Of a stretch of DNA of 51,917 bases, positions 8,244-15,724 are shown piece by piece. Source of the stretch: Anoxybacillus sp. J5B_2022 (GTDB lineage Bacteria; Bacillota; Bacilli; Bacillales; Anoxybacillaceae). The number at the start of each line of letters is the position of its first letter. The stretch's first letter is position 1. A model generated the notes under the pieces. The model was not told where the DNA came from. It did no database searches and saw only the letters and a list, made by a program, of their open reading frames with translations. Made by a program: the position numbers and the translations under genes. The stretch lies in NCBI RefSeq assembly GCF_026847645.1, contig NZ_JAPSMC010000020.1, positions 1 to 51,917 on the forward strand, written 5' to 3'.

Positions 8244-9260
8244 GTGACGACGATTAAAGATATTGCTAAAGCTGCTGGTGTTTCAATTACGACCGTTTCC
8301 CGCGCTTTGAACGGTTACTCGGACGTAAATGAAAAGACAAGGCAGAAAATTATCGAGATTGCCAAACAGTTAAATTATAGCCCGAATACGTTAGCGCGCG
8401 GTCTTGTGATGAACAAATCCAAAGCGATCGGCTTACTTGTTTCGGGATTGACGCGAGAAAGTACGAAAGATAACTTTACGTTTGAAGTGCTTGCGGGCGT
8501 GAATCAGTATGTCAGTGAAGTAGATTACGATATGGTACTATTTAGTACCACTTCAACGAAACAGCGAGAAAAGACGTACACACAGCTTTGCCGTGAACGT
8601 CGTGTAGATGGCGCTATTTTACAAGGAATTCGCGTCGATGACCCGTATTTGCAGGAAGTAGTGGAAAGCGATATTCCGTGCGTATTGATCGACATTCCAA
8701 TTGAATCAGAAACGGTCGGATATGTGACAACAGATAATGTATTGGGGGCAAAAAAAGCAGTACAACATCTCATTTCGCTCGGTCACCGACAGATTGCAAT
8801 GATGAACGGCTACGAGTTTGCGTTCGTCAGCGAACAACGGTTGAAAGGATTTCAAGAGGCGTTATTTGAAGCGGGCTTGCCTTTTCATGAGCATTTGGTG
8901 GCCAATGGCGCGTTTAAAGAAGAACGGGCTGAGCAAGAAGCAGTAAGGCTGTTGACGCAGCACCCAGAAATTACCGCGTTTTTTTGTGCGAGCGACTTAA
9001 TGGCGCTCGGGGTGATGAAAGCAGCGAAAACGTTAGGAAAGCGAATCCCAGAAGAAATTGCGATCATCGGCTATGATGACATTATTTTAGCCTCGTACAC
9101 CACTCCGCCGTTATCTACCATTGCTCAAAATAAGTTCGCGATGGGGTACGAAGCGGCTAAATTATTGATCGAAATGTTGGAAGGAAAGGCGCAGTCTCGC
9201 GTGCGAGTGCTTGAAACTGAATTGAAAATACGTGAATCGACGGTAAAAAACCACGGATAG
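8244..9260 (+). CDS. LacI-family transcriptional regulator of the sugar locus
   Basis: Repressor of 338 residues with an N-terminal LacI helix-turn-helix (TIKDIAKAAGVSITTVSRAL, residues about 3-22), the hinge helix (NTLARGLV) and a periplasmic-binding-protein-like effector domain. The start is the GTG at 8244, five codons before DIAKAAG as is usual in the family, with GGAGG about nine bases upstream. It probably binds the four palindromes at 8217, 9283, 9317 and 9349 that bracket its own gene and precede the glycosidase gene. The effector is unknown but presumably a sugar imported or released by the neighbouring genes. Its stop lies inside a terminator stem. Confidence 0.92.
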   Translation: MTTIKDIAKAAGVSITTVSRALNGYSDVNEKTRQKIIEIAKQLNYSPNTLARGLVMNKSKAIGLLVSGLTRESTKDNFTFEVLAGVNQYVSEVDYDMVLFSTTSTKQREKTYTQLCRERRVDGAILQGIRVDDPYLQEVVESDIPCVLIDIPIESETVGYVTTDNVLGAKKAVQHLISLGHRQIAMMNGYEFAFVSEQRLKGFQEALFEAGLPFHEHLVANGAFKEERAEQEAVRLLTQHPEITAFFCASDLMALGVMKAAKTLGKRIPEEIAIIGYDDIILASYTTPPLSTIAQNKFAMGYEAAKLLIEMLEGKAQSRVRVLETELKIRESTVKNHG

Positions 9261-9269
9261 TGGTTTTTT
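9245..9269 (+). terminator. Terminator overlapping the regulator's stop codon
   Basis: AAAAAACCAC (9245-9254) pairs with GTGGTTTTTT (9260-9269) around a 5-base loop, ending in a T run. The TAG stop (9258-9260) sits in the loop and first stem base, so translation to the stop could disturb the hairpin. Confidence 0.75.
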
Positions 9270-9282
9270 ACTAACTACCGGA

Positions 9283-9364
9283 TTCAAAACGTTTTGGAAC
9301 TATTTTTTAAACAAAATCCGAAACGTTTTGGATTTCATATCATCATCATCCGAAACGTTTTGGA
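9283..9364. promoter_or_regulatory. Three tandem LacI-type operators (O2, O3, O4) before the glycosidase gene
   Basis: TTCAAAACGTTTTGGA (9283-9298), TCCGAAACGTTTTGGA (9317-9332) and the same 16-mer at 9349-9364 are spaced 34 and 32 bp centre to centre, close to three helical turns, so they face the same side of the DNA. A third copy of the exact 16-mer is at 8217. The promoter is not obvious; TTCAAA (9283) and TTTAAA 18 bp on is one possibility. Confidence 0.85.
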
Positions 9365-9385
9365 ATGCACAGGAGGTATCCTTGA

Positions 9386-11485
9386 ATGGAGTATCGAGTC
9401 ATTAAAGAAAACGATCTATTTTTTCTGACAGATGAAAAAGGAAATATTCCTAAAAACCATCCATACGGGCTTGGACTATACACGAAAGATACCCGTTTTT
9501 TAAGCAAGTTACATTTGCGCATTAATGGGCAAGAGCCTGTCTTATTATCTTCGGATGCCGGAGAAAATTATGTGGCAACGATCTTATTAACAAATCCTCA
9601 TATGGAAAAGGATGGGGAAATATTATTGTGGCGCGAATCGGTTGAAATCGAAAGAAAGCGTTTTATATACGAAGGTGTGCTTTATGAAAGAATCAACCTA
9701 AAAAATTACTATCCAAAGCCGGTGCAATTCGAACTGAGTATACAGGTGGATGTTGATTTTGCGGATATGTTTATCGTCCGTGGCTTTCAAACAGGGAAAG
9801 TTGGCAAACGTACGGGTCAAACGATTGGCAATCGTTCGCTCACTTTTCATTACGAAGGAGCCGATCAACTGAAACGCGCAACAACAATCACATGGGATCG
9901 GCAAGAGAAAGCGGTGGAGGAACATGGAGAAATTGTTTTTGATTTTGCGTTGAACCATGCCGAGGAGCAAACCGTTACATTGATCATCCAACCACAAATC
10001 GGCGAAGAAGCACAGAGAAATATCGTTTCTCCGATAGAGGCACTAGACCGTTTGAAAGCGTCTTACCGTCAATGGGAGAGCAACATTACGAAAATGACAA
10101 CCGATTATGAGCCGCTTACCCGTTTAGTCAGCCGCGGGATTGGCGATTTGCGAGTATTGTTAACCGATTTAGGGTACGGTCCATTTCCAGTCGCAGGGTT
10201 ACCATGGTTTGGGGTGCCGTTTGGTCGAGATAGCTTAATTGCTGCGCTGCAAACGCTTCCTTTTCAACCGGAAATCGCAAAAGGGACGCTCCTTACAATG
10301 GCAAAATATCAAGGAAAACGTCTTGACCCTTGGCGCGACGAACAACCTGGAAAAGTGATGCACGAAATACGTTTTGGTGAATTGGCAAATACAAATCAAA
10401 TCCCGTTTACGCCATATTACGGGACGATTGATGCGACCCCGTTGTTCCTTGTCCTGTTGACAGAGTATGTGAAATGGACAGGTGATCTCGAGCTTGTTCG
10501 TCAACTAAAAAACAATATTGATGACGCACTTATGTGGATTGATCAATACGGGGATCGCGATGGCGATTTGTTTGTTGAATATCACCAAGAATCAGCGAAG
10601 GGGATTGCCAATCAAGGCTGGAAAGATTCCGGCGATTCTATCGTCCATCGCAACGGTAAATATGCTGAGTCTCCGATTGCGCTTGTGGAAGTGCAAGGCT
10701 ATGTGTATCAAGCAAAAATGGGATTGGCGGATATTTTTGAACAGCTAAAGGAGTCGGAACGCGCGGCGCGGCTTCGTCAGCAGGCAAAAGCGTTAAAAGC
10801 AAAATTCGATGCGCATTTTTGGATGGAAGACGTACAGTTTTATGCGATTGCATTAGACGGAAATAAACGGCAAGTTGGGACGATCACATCCAATCCAGGG
10901 CATGTGCTGTTTGCAGAGATGCTTGATTCGGAACGAGCCGAGGCTACGATTCGTACGCTGTTGTCGCCAAAAATGTTTTCAGGTTATGGGATTCGCACGA
11001 TGGGAGAAGGGGAAGCAGGATACAATCCAATGAGCTACCATGATGGCAGCGTCTGGCCTCATGATAATAGCATCATTTTGCTTGGATTAAGCAAATTAGG
11101 AAAGCGTGAGGAAGCAAACACGATCATAAGGGGTCTTATTGAAGCGGCTGCACATTTTGAATACGACCGTCTGCCGGAATTATTTTGTGGATACAGCAAA
11201 CAATTCGGCAAGCCTGTGAAGTACCCAGTCGCTTGCTCACCGCAAGCGTGGGCGGCAGGAACCCCTCTCGTTTTTATTCAAGCACTGCTTGGATTGTTCC
11301 CGAATAGCCTAAAAAAAGAAATTCGCTTGTCGCCAACATTGCTCGAGCCGATGAATGTCTTAAAAGTCGAGAATATCGCGATCGGCAACGGCCGATTATC
11401 GGTTACCGTTACACGTAAAAATGGTGAAACAAACGTTCATATTGATCAAAACACAACAGGGTATGAGGTTACGATCGTTTCTTAA
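9386..11485 (+). CDS. GDE-like (alpha/alpha)6-barrel glycoside hydrolase
   Basis: Protein of 699 residues in the group annotated as amylo-alpha-1,6-glucosidase or glycogen-debranching-like protein. An N-terminal beta-sandwich (about 1-210) precedes an (alpha/alpha)6 barrel (about 240-640). The barrel carries GVPFGRDSLIAAL, QGWKDSGDSIVHRNG and GSVWPHDNSIILLGL, which resemble the acid-bearing loops of GH15, GH63 and debranching-type enzymes. There is no signal peptide, so it acts in the cytosol on an imported sugar. ATG 9386 follows CAGGAGG. It lies between a LacI-type regulator and a sugar ABC importer. The true substrate is unknown; a small alpha-glucoside is as likely as a glycogen branch. 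Confidence 0.8.
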   Translation: MEYRVIKENDLFFLTDEKGNIPKNHPYGLGLYTKDTRFLSKLHLRINGQEPVLLSSDAGENYVATILLTNPHMEKDGEILLWRESVEIERKRFIYEGVLYERINLKNYYPKPVQFELSIQVDVDFADMFIVRGFQTGKVGKRTGQTIGNRSLTFHYEGADQLKRATTITWDRQEKAVEEHGEIVFDFALNHAEEQTVTLIIQPQIGEEAQRNIVSPIEALDRLKASYRQWESNITKMTTDYEPLTRLVSRGIGDLRVLLTDLGYGPFPVAGLPWFGVPFGRDSLIAALQTLPFQPEIAKGTLLTMAKYQGKRLDPWRDEQPGKVMHEIRFGELANTNQIPFTPYYGTIDATPLFLVLLTEYVKWTGDLELVRQLKNNIDDALMWIDQYGDRDGDLFVEYHQESAKGIANQGWKDSGDSIVHRNGKYAESPIALVEVQGYVYQAKMGLADIFEQLKESERAARLRQQAKALKAKFDAHFWMEDVQFYAIALDGNKRQVGTITSNPGHVLFAEMLDSERAEATIRTLLSPKMFSGYGIRTMGEGEAGYNPMSYHDGSVWPHDNSIILLGLSKLGKREEANTIIRGLIEAAAHFEYDRLPELFCGYSKQFGKPVKYPVACSPQAWAAGTPLVFIQALLGLFPNSLKKEIRLSPTLLEPMNVLKVENIAIGNGRLSVTVTRKNGETNVHIDQNTTGYEVTIVS

Positions 11486-11510
11486 CAAGGAAGATTTTTT
11501 CTTCCTTGTT
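11484..11510 (+). terminator. Intercistronic hairpin after the glycosidase gene
   Basis: AACAAGGAAGA (11484-11494) pairs perfectly with TCTTCCTTGTT (11500-11510) around five T's, beginning in the TAA stop. No T run follows, so it may be a processing or stabilising hairpin within the operon. Confidence 0.5.
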
Positions 11511-11546
11511 ATATATAAATTATTCCATTAAAGGGGAGATAGGAAG

Positions 11547-12812
11547 ATGAAAAAATGGTTGGCAATTGGTATGTCGACAATGCTGTTTGGAAGCGCTTTA
11601 GCAGGCTGCAGTAGCGGCAATGAAAAAACAGCAGGAAAAGAAACAGGGGGGACAAAAGACGAAAAAGTGGAAGTAACGCTTGCTGGCTGGGGCGGAAACC
11701 CGACAGAACAAAAGTTGTTACAGCAAACATTAGACGAGTTTCAAAAGAAGTACCCAAATATTAAAGTAAAATATGAAGTCATTTCTGATCAGTATATGGA
11801 TGTCATTAAAACGCGATTGGTTGGCGGCGAAGGGCCAGATGTTTTTTATCTTGATGCATTTGAAGCCCCAGCGTTAATTAAAACAGGAGCATTGGAGTCG
11901 CTTGATCAATATGTAACCGATGATTTTGACATCAATGATTTTGAAAAGCCATTGCTTGATGCCTTTAAGGGAGAAGACGGGAAAATTTACGGATTCCCGA
12001 AAGACTATTCGACACTCGCGCTCTTTTATAACAAAAAAATGTTTCAAGAAGCAGGGGTAGAAGTACCGAAAACGTGGGATGAATTGCGAGAAGTAGCGAA
12101 AAAATTAACGAAAGGCACACAAGTGTACGGTTTCGGAGTGGCGCCAGAATTGGCACGCTTATACTACATTGCGGAATCAAAAGGTGGAAAAGTAGTCACG
12201 GACAATAAAGCAAGTTTTGCTGATCCGAAAGTGGTTGAAGCGCTTCAACCGATCGTTGATATGCATTTGAAAGATAAATCAGCTGCCCAACCGAACGAAG
12301 TAGGCGCAAACTGGGGCGGTGAAATGTTTGGCCAAGGAAAAGCAGCGATGGTCATTGAAGGAAACTGGGCGATTCCGTTCTTAAAAGATACGTTCCCGAA
12401 CTTAGAGTACGGAACAGCAGAAGTTCCAACAATCAATGGCAAGAAAGCAACAATGGCGTATACTGTTGCGTATGTCATGAATAAAAACTCGAAGAAGAAA
12501 GAAGCTGCTTGGAAATTGCTTTCGTTCTTAACTGGTAAAGAAGGAATGAAAATTTGGACGAGCAAAGGATTGGCGTTACCGACACGCAAATCGGTAGCAG
12601 CTGAATTAGGATTTGACAAAGATCCGTTGCGTGCTCCGATCGTCGCTGGCGCTTCCTATGCGACTGTATGGCAAAATGGAACGAACTTGCCAATTATTAC
12701 GAATAACTTCAACAACCAATTTGTCAGCGCCTTTTTAGGACAGCGCCCATTAGCAGATGCGTTAAAAGAAGCACAAGAAACAGCGAACAAAGAAATTGAA
12801 GGGAATAAATAA
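11547..12812 (+). CDS. Sugar ABC transporter solute-binding lipoprotein
   Basis: Extracellular lipoprotein of 421 residues of the maltose/oligosaccharide-binding (family 1) type. The signal peptide ends in the lipobox LAGC with Cys21 as the lipidated residue, followed by a Ser/Gly/Lys-rich linker. The mature part shows the expected VTLAGWGGNPTEQ start, the PDVFYLDAFE segment and a C-terminal helical lobe with GNWAIPFLKD. It delivers substrate to the two permeases that follow. A strong hairpin just downstream probably keeps this gene's transcript level above that of the permeases, a common design for binding proteins. Confidence 0.92.
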   Translation: MKKWLAIGMSTMLFGSALAGCSSGNEKTAGKETGGTKDEKVEVTLAGWGGNPTEQKLLQQTLDEFQKKYPNIKVKYEVISDQYMDVIKTRLVGGEGPDVFYLDAFEAPALIKTGALESLDQYVTDDFDINDFEKPLLDAFKGEDGKIYGFPKDYSTLALFYNKKMFQEAGVEVPKTWDELREVAKKLTKGTQVYGFGVAPELARLYYIAESKGGKVVTDNKASFADPKVVEALQPIVDMHLKDKSAAQPNEVGANWGGEMFGQGKAAMVIEGNWAIPFLKDTFPNLEYGTAEVPTINGKKATMAYTVAYVMNKNSKKKEAAWKLLSFLTGKEGMKIWTSKGLALPTRKSVAAELGFDKDPLRAPIVAGASYATVWQNGTNLPIITNNFNNQFVSAFLGQRPLADALKEAQETANKEIEGNK

Positions 12813-12819
12813 TGACAGC

Positions 12820-12855
12820 GCTGATAGAAGGGTTCTCCTTCTATCAGCCATTTTT
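12820..12855 (+). terminator. Attenuating terminator after the binding-protein gene
   Basis: GCTGATAGAAGG (12820-12831) pairs perfectly with CCTTCTATCAGC (12837-12848) around a 5-base loop and is followed by CATTTTT. It separates the binding protein from the permeases and is expected to let only part of transcription through. Confidence 0.8.
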
Positions 12856-12945
12856 CGCATTGAGCGGTTCCCTCCTTTCTAGTAGACGGGACGCTAGCAA
12901 GAGGGGAACAGCTTAATGGAATCTCTTATGAGGAGAGGAATGATT

Positions 12946-13833
12946 ATGAGAAAAAAAGCATGGTGCGAAGCAGGAACAGGGTACTTATTATTATCTCCAA
13001 CGTTATTTGTATTACTTTTGTTTATTATTGGTCCAATCTTATTTGCCATTTTTTTAGCTTTCCATAAAGTACAACTGCTTGGCACGACTACGTTTGAATT
13101 TGTTGGATTCGATAATTTTAAGCGGATGACAGGAGATTTGCGAGCGAAAATTGCCTTATGGAATACGGTAAAATATGTCGTCATCGTTGTTCCGTGCCAA
13201 ACGATGCTGGCGCTTGTGTTAGCGGCGACGCTAAATGCGGGATTGAAAGGGCAAAAATTTTTCCGAATCGTCTATTTTTTGCCAACGCTTACGTCTTCAG
13301 CTGTACTAACGTTAATTTTTATGTGGATGTATAACCAAAATGGGCTCATTAACGATTTGCTGCAAGCCGTTGGATTACCGACGTATAACTGGCTTGGCGA
13401 TCCAAAAGTAGCTCTGAACGCGATTATGGTGATGAACATTTGGTCGACCGCGCCGTTTTTCATGGTCATTTATTTAGCGGCATTGCAAGATATTCCTGAT
13501 TCGCTTTATGAAGCAGCTGAGTTAGATGGAGCAAACGCCATTCAAAAATTTTGGTATGTCACTGTTCCTTATTTGCGACCGGTGACATCGTTTGTTGTCA
13601 TTATGGGATTGATTGGGACGTTTCAGCTATTTGACCAGTCTTATATCTTCTCTGCCGGCTCTGGAGGTCCGAATAACTCGACATTAACAGTTGTTCTCCT
13701 CATTTATCAATATGCGTTTAAAACGCTAGGGACGATGGGATATGCCGCGGCATTAGCGTTTGCATTAGCGATTATTATTTTAATCGCGACATTAGTGCAA
13801 CGGAGATTTTCGAAAGAAGAGTCTCTTTATTAA
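12946..13833 (+). CDS. Sugar ABC transporter permease (MalF/MsmF type)
   Basis: Inner-membrane permease of 295 residues with about six membrane segments. The EAA loop that contacts the ATPase is visible as YEAAELDGANAIQKFWYVTVP. The start is taken at ATG 12946, because AGGAGAGG lies seven bases upstream; three earlier in-frame ATGs (12916, 12928, 12940) have poorer spacing. It pairs with the next permease. No ATPase gene is present in this locus, so a shared MsmX/MsmK-type ATPase encoded elsewhere is likely, as is usual for Bacillaceae sugar importers of this family. Confidence 0.9.
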   Translation: MRKKAWCEAGTGYLLLSPTLFVLLLFIIGPILFAIFLAFHKVQLLGTTTFEFVGFDNFKRMTGDLRAKIALWNTVKYVVIVVPCQTMLALVLAATLNAGLKGQKFFRIVYFLPTLTSSAVLTLIFMWMYNQNGLINDLLQAVGLPTYNWLGDPKVALNAIMVMNIWSTAPFFMVIYLAALQDIPDSLYEAAELDGANAIQKFWYVTVPYLRPVTSFVVIMGLIGTFQLFDQSYIFSAGSGGPNNSTLTVVLLIYQYAFKTLGTMGYAAALAFALAIIILIATLVQRRFSKEESLY

Positions 13834-13847
13834 GGAGATGAAAATGG

Positions 13848-14675
13848 ATGAAGAAAAAACTAGGTATTGGCAAGGCGTTTTTGTATGTTATTCTCGTTCT
13901 TTATGCGATCGTAACGATGATTCCATTTTTATGGGCGTTGTCTTCTTCTTTTAAAACGCTTGAAGAAATTGTGAGTGGCACGATTTCGTTTATTCCAAAG
14001 CATTTTACGTTCGATAATTATAAACAAATTTTCATCGAGCAGCAGCTGTTTCCACGCTGGTTGTTCAATAGTGTCATTATCGCAGTAACCGTAACGTTGC
14101 TTAACTTATTGTTTAATTCGATGGCTGGCTATGCGCTTGCACGCTTGCAGTTTCCAGGAAAAAAACCGTTATTTATTATTATTTTGGCCGTGCTCATGAT
14201 ACCGGCACAAGTGACGATGATTCCGAACTATTTAATTTTAAAGCAGCTAGGGTGGCTCAATTCGTATCAAGGGATGATTGTCCCGACAATGATTAATGCA
14301 ACATTTATTTTTATGATGCGACAATTTTTTATCAACTTTCCAAAAGAATTGGAAGAAGCCGCCGCATTGGACGGGTTGAGCCGTATCGGCACGTTTTTTC
14401 GGATTGTATTGCCGCTGGCTCGTCCGGCATTAGCAGCACAAGCGATTTTTGTTTTCATGGGTTCGTGGAACGACTTTATGCGGCCACTTATTATTCTTTC
14501 TGATCCAGAGTTATTTACATTACCGCTTGGCTTAAATAGTTTTAAAGGGCAATATATTAGCTACTGGAACTATATTATGGCGGCGTCGATGGTATTTACG
14601 TTGCCGGTGCTTGTCATTTATATCTTTTTCAACCGCTATTTCATTAAAGGAATTTCGTTCACAGGGGGAAAATAG
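13848..14675 (+). CDS. Sugar ABC transporter permease (MalG/MsmG type)
   Basis: Second permease, 275 residues, six membrane segments, with the EAA loop LEEAAALDGLSRIGTFFRI and the family's PLARPAL continuation. ATG 13848 has AGGAGATG seven bases upstream and follows the first permease by 14 bases. The gene ends inside a hairpin. Together with the binding protein and first permease it forms one importer for a sugar probably processed by the GDE-like enzyme. Confidence 0.9.
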   Translation: MKKKLGIGKAFLYVILVLYAIVTMIPFLWALSSSFKTLEEIVSGTISFIPKHFTFDNYKQIFIEQQLFPRWLFNSVIIAVTVTLLNLLFNSMAGYALARLQFPGKKPLFIIILAVLMIPAQVTMIPNYLILKQLGWLNSYQGMIVPTMINATFIFMMRQFFINFPKELEEAAALDGLSRIGTFFRIVLPLARPALAAQAIFVFMGSWNDFMRPLIILSDPELFTLPLGLNSFKGQYISYWNYIMAASMVFTLPVLVIYIFFNRYFIKGISFTGGK

Positions 14676-14690
14676 TTAAAATCCCCCTGT
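14661..14690. terminator. Hairpin over the end of the sugar operon
   Basis: ACAGGGGGA (14661-14669) pairs with TCCCCCTGT (14682-14690) around a 12-base loop that contains the TAG stop of the permease. The converging minus-strand small gene also ends here. The T run is weak. Confidence 0.55.
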
Positions 14691-14801
14691 TCGTTTGATT
14701 TCTTGCCACTCGCTATATTCCCCGATAAACAAGGTGATATACCCAATGATAATAATTCCAATCCCGAACACTTTGATTGCTTGAATCCACTCGTTATTCA
14801 C
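14676..14801 (-). CDS. Putative small single-span membrane protein
   Basis: A 41-residue frame with one clear membrane segment (KVFGIGIIIIGYITLFIG) and a charged tail. A GTG at 14801 is the only usable start after the upstream gene's stop; its ribosome binding site is weak. It follows the DUF3905 gene on the same strand by about 60 bases and may be co-transcribed with it. I do not recognise the family. The amino-acid composition looks real, but the gene is not proven. Confidence 0.4.
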   Translation of the reverse strand: MNNEWIQAIKVFGIGIIIIGYITLFIGEYSEWQEIKRTGGF

Positions 14802-14860
14802 TACCGACGCCCCATGGAAAAGATTCTCTTCCTCAACGTATGATAGTTGGCCTGTTTTTG

Positions 14861-15205
14861 TTAATCTTGCCCGTAGCTGACATCTTTGTCTGGATGCATA
14901 AACGGGGCGGCGTTCGGCCGTTTTTTCGCTTCTAATAGCTCGCGGTTTTCCGCCGTATTCCAGCCGATATCGTTTGTCGGATGCACCCATTCTTCTCCGG
15001 CCATCACGCTTGGGTTCGTGTCTTCGCTCCATTGATTAAGCGGAGAATTTGGAGAATTGTATTTGCTGTCGCCAATGACGACACCATGTTTGTTCACAAA
15101 CGGCGGTTGCATGCGCATCCCTGTTCCTTTAAACGACGGAGCATGAATTTGGTGCGGTTGTGTTTCGTCGAAAATCGGCGACTGTATGTTTTGTTCTTTT
15201 TTCAT
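14861..15205 (-). CDS. DUF3905-type protein of unknown function
   Basis: Soluble protein of 114 residues rich in Pro, Asn and His, with no membrane segment. The stretches GTGMRMQPPFVNKHGVVIGD, AGEEWVHPTNDIGWNT and APFMHPDKDVSY match my memory of DUF3905, a family found in spore-forming Bacillaceae. ATG 15205 has GAGGTGA about five bases upstream; a GTG three codons earlier lies inside that site. A sporulation link is likely from its distribution but is not shown by the sequence. Confidence 0.7.
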   Translation of the reverse strand: MKKEQNIQSPIFDETQPHQIHAPSFKGTGMRMQPPFVNKHGVVIGDSKYNSPNSPLNQWSEDTNPSVMAGEEWVHPTNDIGWNTAENRELLEAKKRPNAAPFMHPDKDVSYGQD

Positions 15206-15300
15206 CTGTCTCACCTCACCAATAGTTTGAGCGGAAAAATCAATGAATAAACTACCTAATTTTTTCGGAAAATAAGAAAAACGATTTAGGGGGGATTACC

Positions 15301-15441
15301 TTGACAACTAACGCATTTCCAGTGGCAACCCTTCGCGAGCAATCGCTAAAAAAACTACAACAGCTTGAAAAAACGTTGCGGGAAGAAACGGGAGAAGAAA
15401 TCGTATTGATTGCCTATCATCGCAAGGAGGAAACGAAATGA
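15301..15441 (+). CDS. Small hypothetical protein 1 of an overlapping trio
   Basis: A 46-residue protein starting with TTG at 15301, with AGGGGGG about six bases upstream. It has a short amphipathic helix (LREQSLKKLQQLEKTLREE) and ends EEIVLIAYHRKEETK. Its stop overlaps the next gene's ATG (ATGA at 15438-15441), and its tail encodes the next gene's GGAGG. Upstream, TGAATA (about 15242) resembles a forespore sigma-factor -35, but no matching -10 is convincing. I do not recognise the family. Confidence 0.6.
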   Translation: MTTNAFPVATLREQSLKKLQQLEKTLREETGEEIVLIAYHRKEETK

Positions 15442-15593
15442 AGCGAAAAGTGAAATACAATGCAGCAGAAAATAACAATAAAACCCCGACCGAAAGCTTG
15501 CCGGAATCCGAAGCGATTGCGCAATACGCTAGCGACGAAGAAATGATTCGTGGCGCAAACCGCAATTCGAAAAAAGGGCGGCAAGGGGAATGA
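15438..15593 (+). CDS. Small hypothetical protein 2 of an overlapping trio
   Basis: A 51-residue, hydrophilic, Asn- and Lys-rich protein (MKRKVKYNAAENNN at its start, RGANRNSKKGRQGE at its end) with an acidic middle. GGAGG lies eight bases before ATG 15438, and both ends overlap neighbours by ATGA. It has the look of a small spore or nucleic-acid-associated protein but matches no family I can name. Confidence 0.6.
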   Translation: MKRKVKYNAAENNNKTPTESLPESEAIAQYASDEEMIRGANRNSKKGRQGE

Positions 15594-15706
15594 AGAAAAA
15601 ACAACCGCGAACAGCCCGAGAAGAGTTTTCGGTGGAAACAGGAGATTTAAACGCCTATCAGCTCCTTATGTTAAAAGAGGAAATAAAACGAAAAAAGAAA
15701 AAGTAG
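15590..15706 (+). CDS. Small hypothetical protein 3 of an overlapping trio
   Basis: A 38-residue basic protein, MKKKQPRTAREEFSVETG then an 18-residue helix ending in KRKKKK. It starts at ATG 15590, overlapping the previous stop, with AAGGGG upstream. Its TAG stop is inside the stem of the terminator shared with the converging radical SAM gene. Function unknown. The tight overlaps and preserved ribosome binding sites support it as coding. Confidence 0.55.
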   Translation: MKKKQPRTAREEFSVETGDLNAYQLLMLKEEIKRKKKK

Positions 15707-15724
15707 GGATTTCCCTACTTTTTC
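15697..15724. terminator. Bidirectional terminator containing stop codons of both converging genes
   Basis: GAAAAAGTAGGGA (15697-15709) is the exact reverse complement of 15712-15724. The A-rich outer stem supplies a T run in both directions. The plus-strand TAG (15704-15706) and the minus-strand stop (15715-15717) are both inside the stem. Confidence 0.85.

Noticed and set aside
9386-11485. Classical glycogen debranching enzyme
   Set aside because: It lacks the GH13 4-alpha-glucanotransferase half, and no glycogen genes are nearby. Regulator and importer context favour a small imported sugar.
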